A DNA stretch of 64,000 bases from Sindora glabra. Taxonomy: Eukaryota > Streptophyta > Magnoliopsida > Fabales > Fabaceae. The stretch is taken from assembly GCA_020226215.1 (NCBI GenBank), contig CM035227.1, positions 20,153,866 through 20,217,865 of the forward strand, read 5' to 3'. Shown piece by piece: positions 59,744 through 64,000 of this stretch (positions are counted from its first letter, which is position 1; every line of letters begins with the position of its first letter). The notes below the pieces were generated by a model. It did not search any database and was not told the origin of the DNA. It saw only the letters and a program-made list of their open reading frames with translations. The translations under genes were made by a program, and so were the position numbers.

Positions 59744-60870
59744 TTTCAGTCAAAATACATGATCATCAATCATAGCTAATCATGCACCCGCACCTGAAGC
59801 GTGAATTTCCCCCCTTTTTTCACTCTCAGTGATTGTGATTATGGCCTGCTTGCCACTAGCCGGCCAATGAACAGATCGTCTTTTTCGTTGCAACCCCAAT
59901 TTTCCTCTTCTGGGTAATAATGTCGTGTCGTAATTAACACTAACTAGTAATTTCCTATGGTAACTTGAATTAGCCGAGTTCATGATAGCAAATTATATTT
60001 GCCTCGAGTGTTACTTAAACGTTTGGCTAAAGTTATTTCAGATCAATCATAAATATTTGATACAAGTCACACCGCTATGCAATTATAATTTTATGACGAT
60101 TAATAGACTCTAATTATAAAAAATTGATGTTTATATTAATATAATATTATTTTTAAAATTAATAAAATATATAAAATTTAATAACTGATGTCTATAAATA
60201 TATGATGACATTATTAAAATTTACAAGAAACTTTAGATAAGAGTTAAATAAAAACCTAACATCATTTTGTTATGGTTAATATGTTTGAAAATAAAAGTAA
60301 TATTAAGGCATTAGTCTTGTGAATAACTAATGTTGTGAGTAAATGTGAACCATTAAATTTAAAATACATAAAAATTTAAGATGTTAGTTCTTCAAAAAAT
60401 CAATTTTGGAATTGATTGTTCGATGATATTTTTATAAATATCATCCTAACTTTATACATATATTTTTTATCAATCCGACATTATTTATTATAAACATCAA
60501 TTTTCTAATAAGAAATTAATGTATAGTTTTTGGTGAGTGCTATGGTGTCTTTGGGTGATTATGGGTTTCGGCACCTTGGACAGGTGGCTGGGTGTTATTC
60601 GACCATGTGGAGTGGTTTAATTAAAAAAAGGGACTTCTAATTTCTAGATTCACTTGGATAAAATTACAAAATATGATCCTAAATTTGAAATGCAAAAAAA
60701 AAAACTATTGCCAAATTAAATCATATATGGCAACACGTATTTCGCGAATCAGCCAACTGATAGTCGTGGTCTTGTTCATATTTAGCAATGGCAATGAATG
60801 AAGAGTTCATAGGGCGTATACTATATGAAAGACCTTTGATAGCAACTATGTTTTCCACTCCGCCATGATG
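59744..60870. other. Intergenic DNA, no gene seen
   Basis: Balanced composition to about 59990, then AT-rich. No frame with a recognisable product. Confidence 0.55.
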
Positions 60871-60879
60871 AAGTTTTTT

Positions 60880-61605
60880 GGATCCCTGTAGGCTGTGATG
60901 GTCTCATCTACCTAAGTGCTAAGTCATTAAACAAAAATATAGAAAGCATAAGCATGATGGGACTCAGAGGAGTCACTTAGAGGAGTCACCGGTGGAGACA
61001 GTCGAGACTAAAAGTTGGCCAACTAATCCAATATGAACTTCGCTGTTCATCATCCAGTGAGTGCGAACATGAGGTCTAATCTCATCTACAGAGGGAGACG
61101 GCCTGAGGATAACTTTTCTATCAAAGAAAAGCGTAATGGATCTACTGATCTGTAAATCTCATCATAAGTGAAGCACACACCCGGTAATGGATTCTTTTTT
61201 TATTAAGGGAATGGTTTAGCTTAATGAACAACTGAGTAAGAACGGGAATGCACGCTCACCCCTTTTAGATCGGTGGAATGCCTTAGCTTTATGAGAAAGG
61301 AGCGTAATTCGAGGATTTGTCTTTTTTCTTCCTAGTGGGAAGAATCAAGCAAAGGAAGTGTAGTTTAAGTGATATAGGAGTTCAAGGCTGAAAGCCGCTC
61401 TGGCGGAAGGAGAAACTTATAATAGAAAGATAGAAAATGCAGGCAATTCACCGAAAGCATGAATGTGATCCCATATCTAATGTCCATTAACGCACCTTCC
61501 GAAGATATGAGGCTATCGGAACCAAACCATGATTTCTTTACACAAGGGGCGACTGAGAAAGCATCGAACCAGACCCAGAACCTTTTCTTCATCAGGATTT
61601 GTTAG
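60880..61605. other. Probable mitochondrial DNA insertion (NUMT)
   Basis: Composition rises sharply (by eye about 40-45% GC, as in plant mitochondrial DNA) and the text style changes: 'gaaagccgctctggcggaag', 'gtgaagcacacacccggtaa', 'gatcggtggaatgcc'. A minus-strand ORF at 61365-61592 (75 residues, 'KKRFWVWFDAFSVAP') is of the kind found in plant mitochondrial intergenic DNA. Both edges return abruptly to AT-rich nuclear sequence. No known mitochondrial gene is recognised in it. Confidence 0.5.
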
Positions 61606-62340
61606 GCTCACTGTGCAATTTTGGTTAACTGTTATGTTCATTATTAATTTCATCTGTCATATTATATTAATTTTTTATGTAACGACTGTGATTACATGAT
61701 ACAAAATCAACACTTAACATTGCAACACGTCACCTTGGGTGCCAAAACCCTCAGGGTGCCGTAGAATGCGCCATAATTTTTTTGTTTACATAACTTTCAT
61801 TTATTCCTTTATTTCCCATCACTTATGCTTTGTAAAATCCATTTCTCCAATATCATTTCTACTATTGAAATTTCTTTAATAAGTCCTAAACCTTCACCAT
61901 ATCACTTTTACACTCAAAGTTAGCTTTGTGAACATTCAAGTTATGAATAAATTTTGCAAGTACATTTTACTCTATTATTTTTATTATATTTTTTAATATC
62001 AAGTAATTAAATTTGACTTTGTGTAGTTTTGATATTTATGTATGTGTATAAAGATGCTGTGAGTGTCTTGTTCATCACTAGGTTTACAATTATATTATAC
62101 ATTGTGTTTAGTGATACTTTTAACATTTAGTCACACTCAAGATATATAGTTATGATATACTTTATTCGATGATAATATCTCTTCTATTTTTTTACTTATT
62201 GCCTTTATCAATGTATGCTATTATTTCTTTTTATGATGTTAAATTTATCATATATTTTAATAATTCTAGTTTGCTCCATGGTTATATAAATTAATGGAAG
62301 AATTTGTCATTACTGATGTGATCTTAATTTATTATACAAT
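61606..62340. other. AT-rich intergenic DNA, no gene seen
   Basis: No frame, RNA gene or repeat with clear ends. 61725-61775 has a short GC-richer word set ('gcaacacgtcaccttgggtg'). Confidence 0.55.
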
Positions 62341-62459
62341 CTACTATTGCATTTGTTATGCGGACCACTTTTTTATTTACTATTTTGTTCATCATTAAGT
62401 ACTATCAACTATAACTTTATTATGTATACAAAATTAACACTATTTTTTTTGCTAAATTT

Positions 62460-62935
62460 TGTTTATGGATCCTTCTCAAGATATATTTGCTTGGATCAAA
62501 AGAAAATAAGAGATCTTATAACTTTAAAAAGCATTACCATAACACAATTTAAGGGTAAAAAATTACAAATTAAGTCTATTAAAAAATGACAACTAGATAG
62601 GAAAAATGCTAACTAATATGCTTGTTATGTTGAAGTGACTTTACAATCCAAAGTATCAATAACTATTTCTTATTTGGATCAAATTCCCATAGGATTAAAA
62701 GATAACATTTAGGAGGAGATTTTAGTATATACATTTGATTTTGGATAGATTTGTATTATGGATATTAAAAATTATATCTATAACATACTTGCATATAATT
62801 TAATCTTTCATATGTGTTTTTTCTTGTAGAAAACTTTCGATATTCCAAATGACAAATTGATGTAGAGCAATGAGGTGGGAACACATCAATCCTAACACCA
62901 TGAGAAAATTGATCTGATACAACAATGAAACTACA
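62460..62935 (+). mobile_element. Fragment of a CACTA/Transposase_24-like element
   Basis: Plus-strand translation 'MDPSQDIFAWIKRK', then 'ITQFKGKKLQIKS', then 'YVEVTLQSKVSITISYLDQI' and 'PIGLKDNI', with in-frame stops. The last part resembles the 'V-I-Y-W-VP-K--IW' stretch of plant Transposase_24 proteins. Short and broken; no termini seen. It may belong to the same family as the relic at 32840-36570. Confidence 0.3.
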
Positions 62936-64000
62936 TTGACTAAGAATTATAGGAAAAGTTCCAAAAATAATATGAGGACTAGCATTTAAAGGTAAAATTT
63001 TTACCTTTTACTTCCTCCATTCCTTTTTATATGTTGTATTTTGAAGGCATTTTTTTGTTTCTTTTTATTTATTGCTTTAGAATTTCAATGAAGCATTAAA
63101 TGCTTTTTTCCTAAATTTGCCCTTCTTTTTAATTAATAAATGTGTCATTATTCTATACTTTCAACTAACTTGCATTTATTTCTCCATATTTTTCTTTTTA
63201 TTTTTAACTATCTTGAATTTTGTGTAAAAGAGTAATCTTAAAAAGTTAAATAAAAATAAATAAATTAAACTACTTTCTTAATGTGTGTGAAATCGATTAA
63301 TTGTGACAGATAAATAGGAACAGAGGAAGTATCATTTAGTTCATTTGAAAATCTTATTTGTATATTAGTTGTACTTGTAAACTAATATATTTTTTAGTCA
63401 ATAAGGTTTAGGTAAGTACAACTAGGAAAAGTAAAAGAAGAATATATATTGACATAATTTCTTTGAGAAGGCTACCAAAAGTTGGAGAAAGATTTATTTG
63501 TTGAAAGACATGCTAAAGCTGAGGAAGGCATACTATTAAATAATAGCTAATTGATGTTAGGTGTTTAAAGGATTACATGTCGAAAAATGATCGACATATA
63601 ATTGACTATTGTAGTATATGTGGTCTTAACGTTAGTTTATAAACAATTATAGAACAAAATAATAACCTCAATTTTTATTCTATGAAAACTAACATCATTT
63701 ATGAATCTATAATCATGAGAAATAACATTGAATGTCATTTATTTTCTAAAAATTGGCATCTAACAACCATAATATTACAATAATTTGTTTAAATAATTGA
63801 TATTGTATATCCATCTAACCTACTTACCTATCCAAACCCTAACTATTAATTCCTTACTCCTTTATCCTAAATCTTAACTTTATCTTCATGTTGTAGCACC
63901 CAATTCCTCACTCTATCATCCTTTTTATTTTCTATATGTTTTTAACTAGATTTAGAAATCTAAAATCTCCTACTACCTTAGAAAATCCAAATTTAAATAA
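62936..64000. other. AT-rich DNA to window end, no gene seen
   Basis: No supported coding region. Text at 63400-63560 might continue the broken transposon upstream but gives no recognisable protein. Confidence 0.5.

Noticed and set aside
1..64000. CRISPR arrays, operons, prokaryotic mobile elements
   Set aside because: The repeats seen are satellites, transposon duplications or microsatellites; none has short identical repeats with unique spacers, and the gene structures are eukaryotic.
1..64000. tRNA and rRNA genes
   Set aside because: No cloverleaf-consistent sequence with A and B boxes was found by eye; the tRNA-like word at 46285 is a retrotransposon primer-binding site.

Overview
The window looks like nuclear DNA of a eudicot plant. 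It is very AT-rich. Its genes carry GT-AG introns, and the recognisable proteins are plant-specific families: WUSCHEL-type homeobox, BAHD acyltransferases and a plant LisH/CTLH protein. The spaces between are filled with decayed LINE, Ty1/copia, Ty3/gypsy-like and CACTA-like transposons, MITEs and microsatellites. I cannot name the species. Base density and repeat decay suggest a gene-poor, heterochromatin-like region.

Only three genes look intact. Two are single-exon BAHD acyltransferases on the minus strand (6088-7491 and 29387-30736). The third is a three-exon WOX4-type homeobox gene on the minus strand (56294-57499), whose full 227-residue protein can be assembled with clean splice sites and whose C-terminus ends in the WUS box and WOX4-type tail.

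A third BAHD copy (49888-51250, minus) is a pseudogene with frameshifts and a lost HXXXD aspartate. The BAHD copies lie about 20-23 kb apart in the same orientation, so this is a dispersed tandem family. A fourth gene relic, a LisH/CTLH (RanBPM-like) protein, is spread over 10368-14842 on the plus strand as at least six exon-like blocks with several stops and frameshifts.

Layout: 1-1475 AT-rich DNA ending in a 189-bp tandem repeat; 1476-1950 a GC-rich block with a TATA box and six GGCGCC hairpin-like units; 1990-4460 a 5'-truncated LINE; 5.1-5.45 kb a MITE; 6.1-7.6 kb BAHD-1; 9.4-14.9 kb the CTLH relic with a minisatellite in one intron; 15-24 kb AT-rich repeats; 24-25.9 kb a gypsy-like LTR remnant; 28.6-31.1 kb BAHD-2; 32.8-36.6 kb a CACTA-like relic split by a MITE; 38.8-47.1 kb a minus-strand Ty1/copia relic with a 3056-bp LTR-like element nested in its reverse transcriptase; 49.9-51.3 kb the BAHD pseudogene; 56.3-57.5 kb WOX4; 59.65-59.74 kb three evenly spaced G-boxes; 60.9-61.6 kb a probable mitochondrial insertion; 62.4-62.9 kb a second CACTA-like fragment.

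I found no new multi-gene system. The strongest less-obvious observations are the TSD-bounded nested element, the CTLH relic, the GGCGCC unit array and the phased G-box triplet. All calls come from reading the sequence; no alignment or database search was run.
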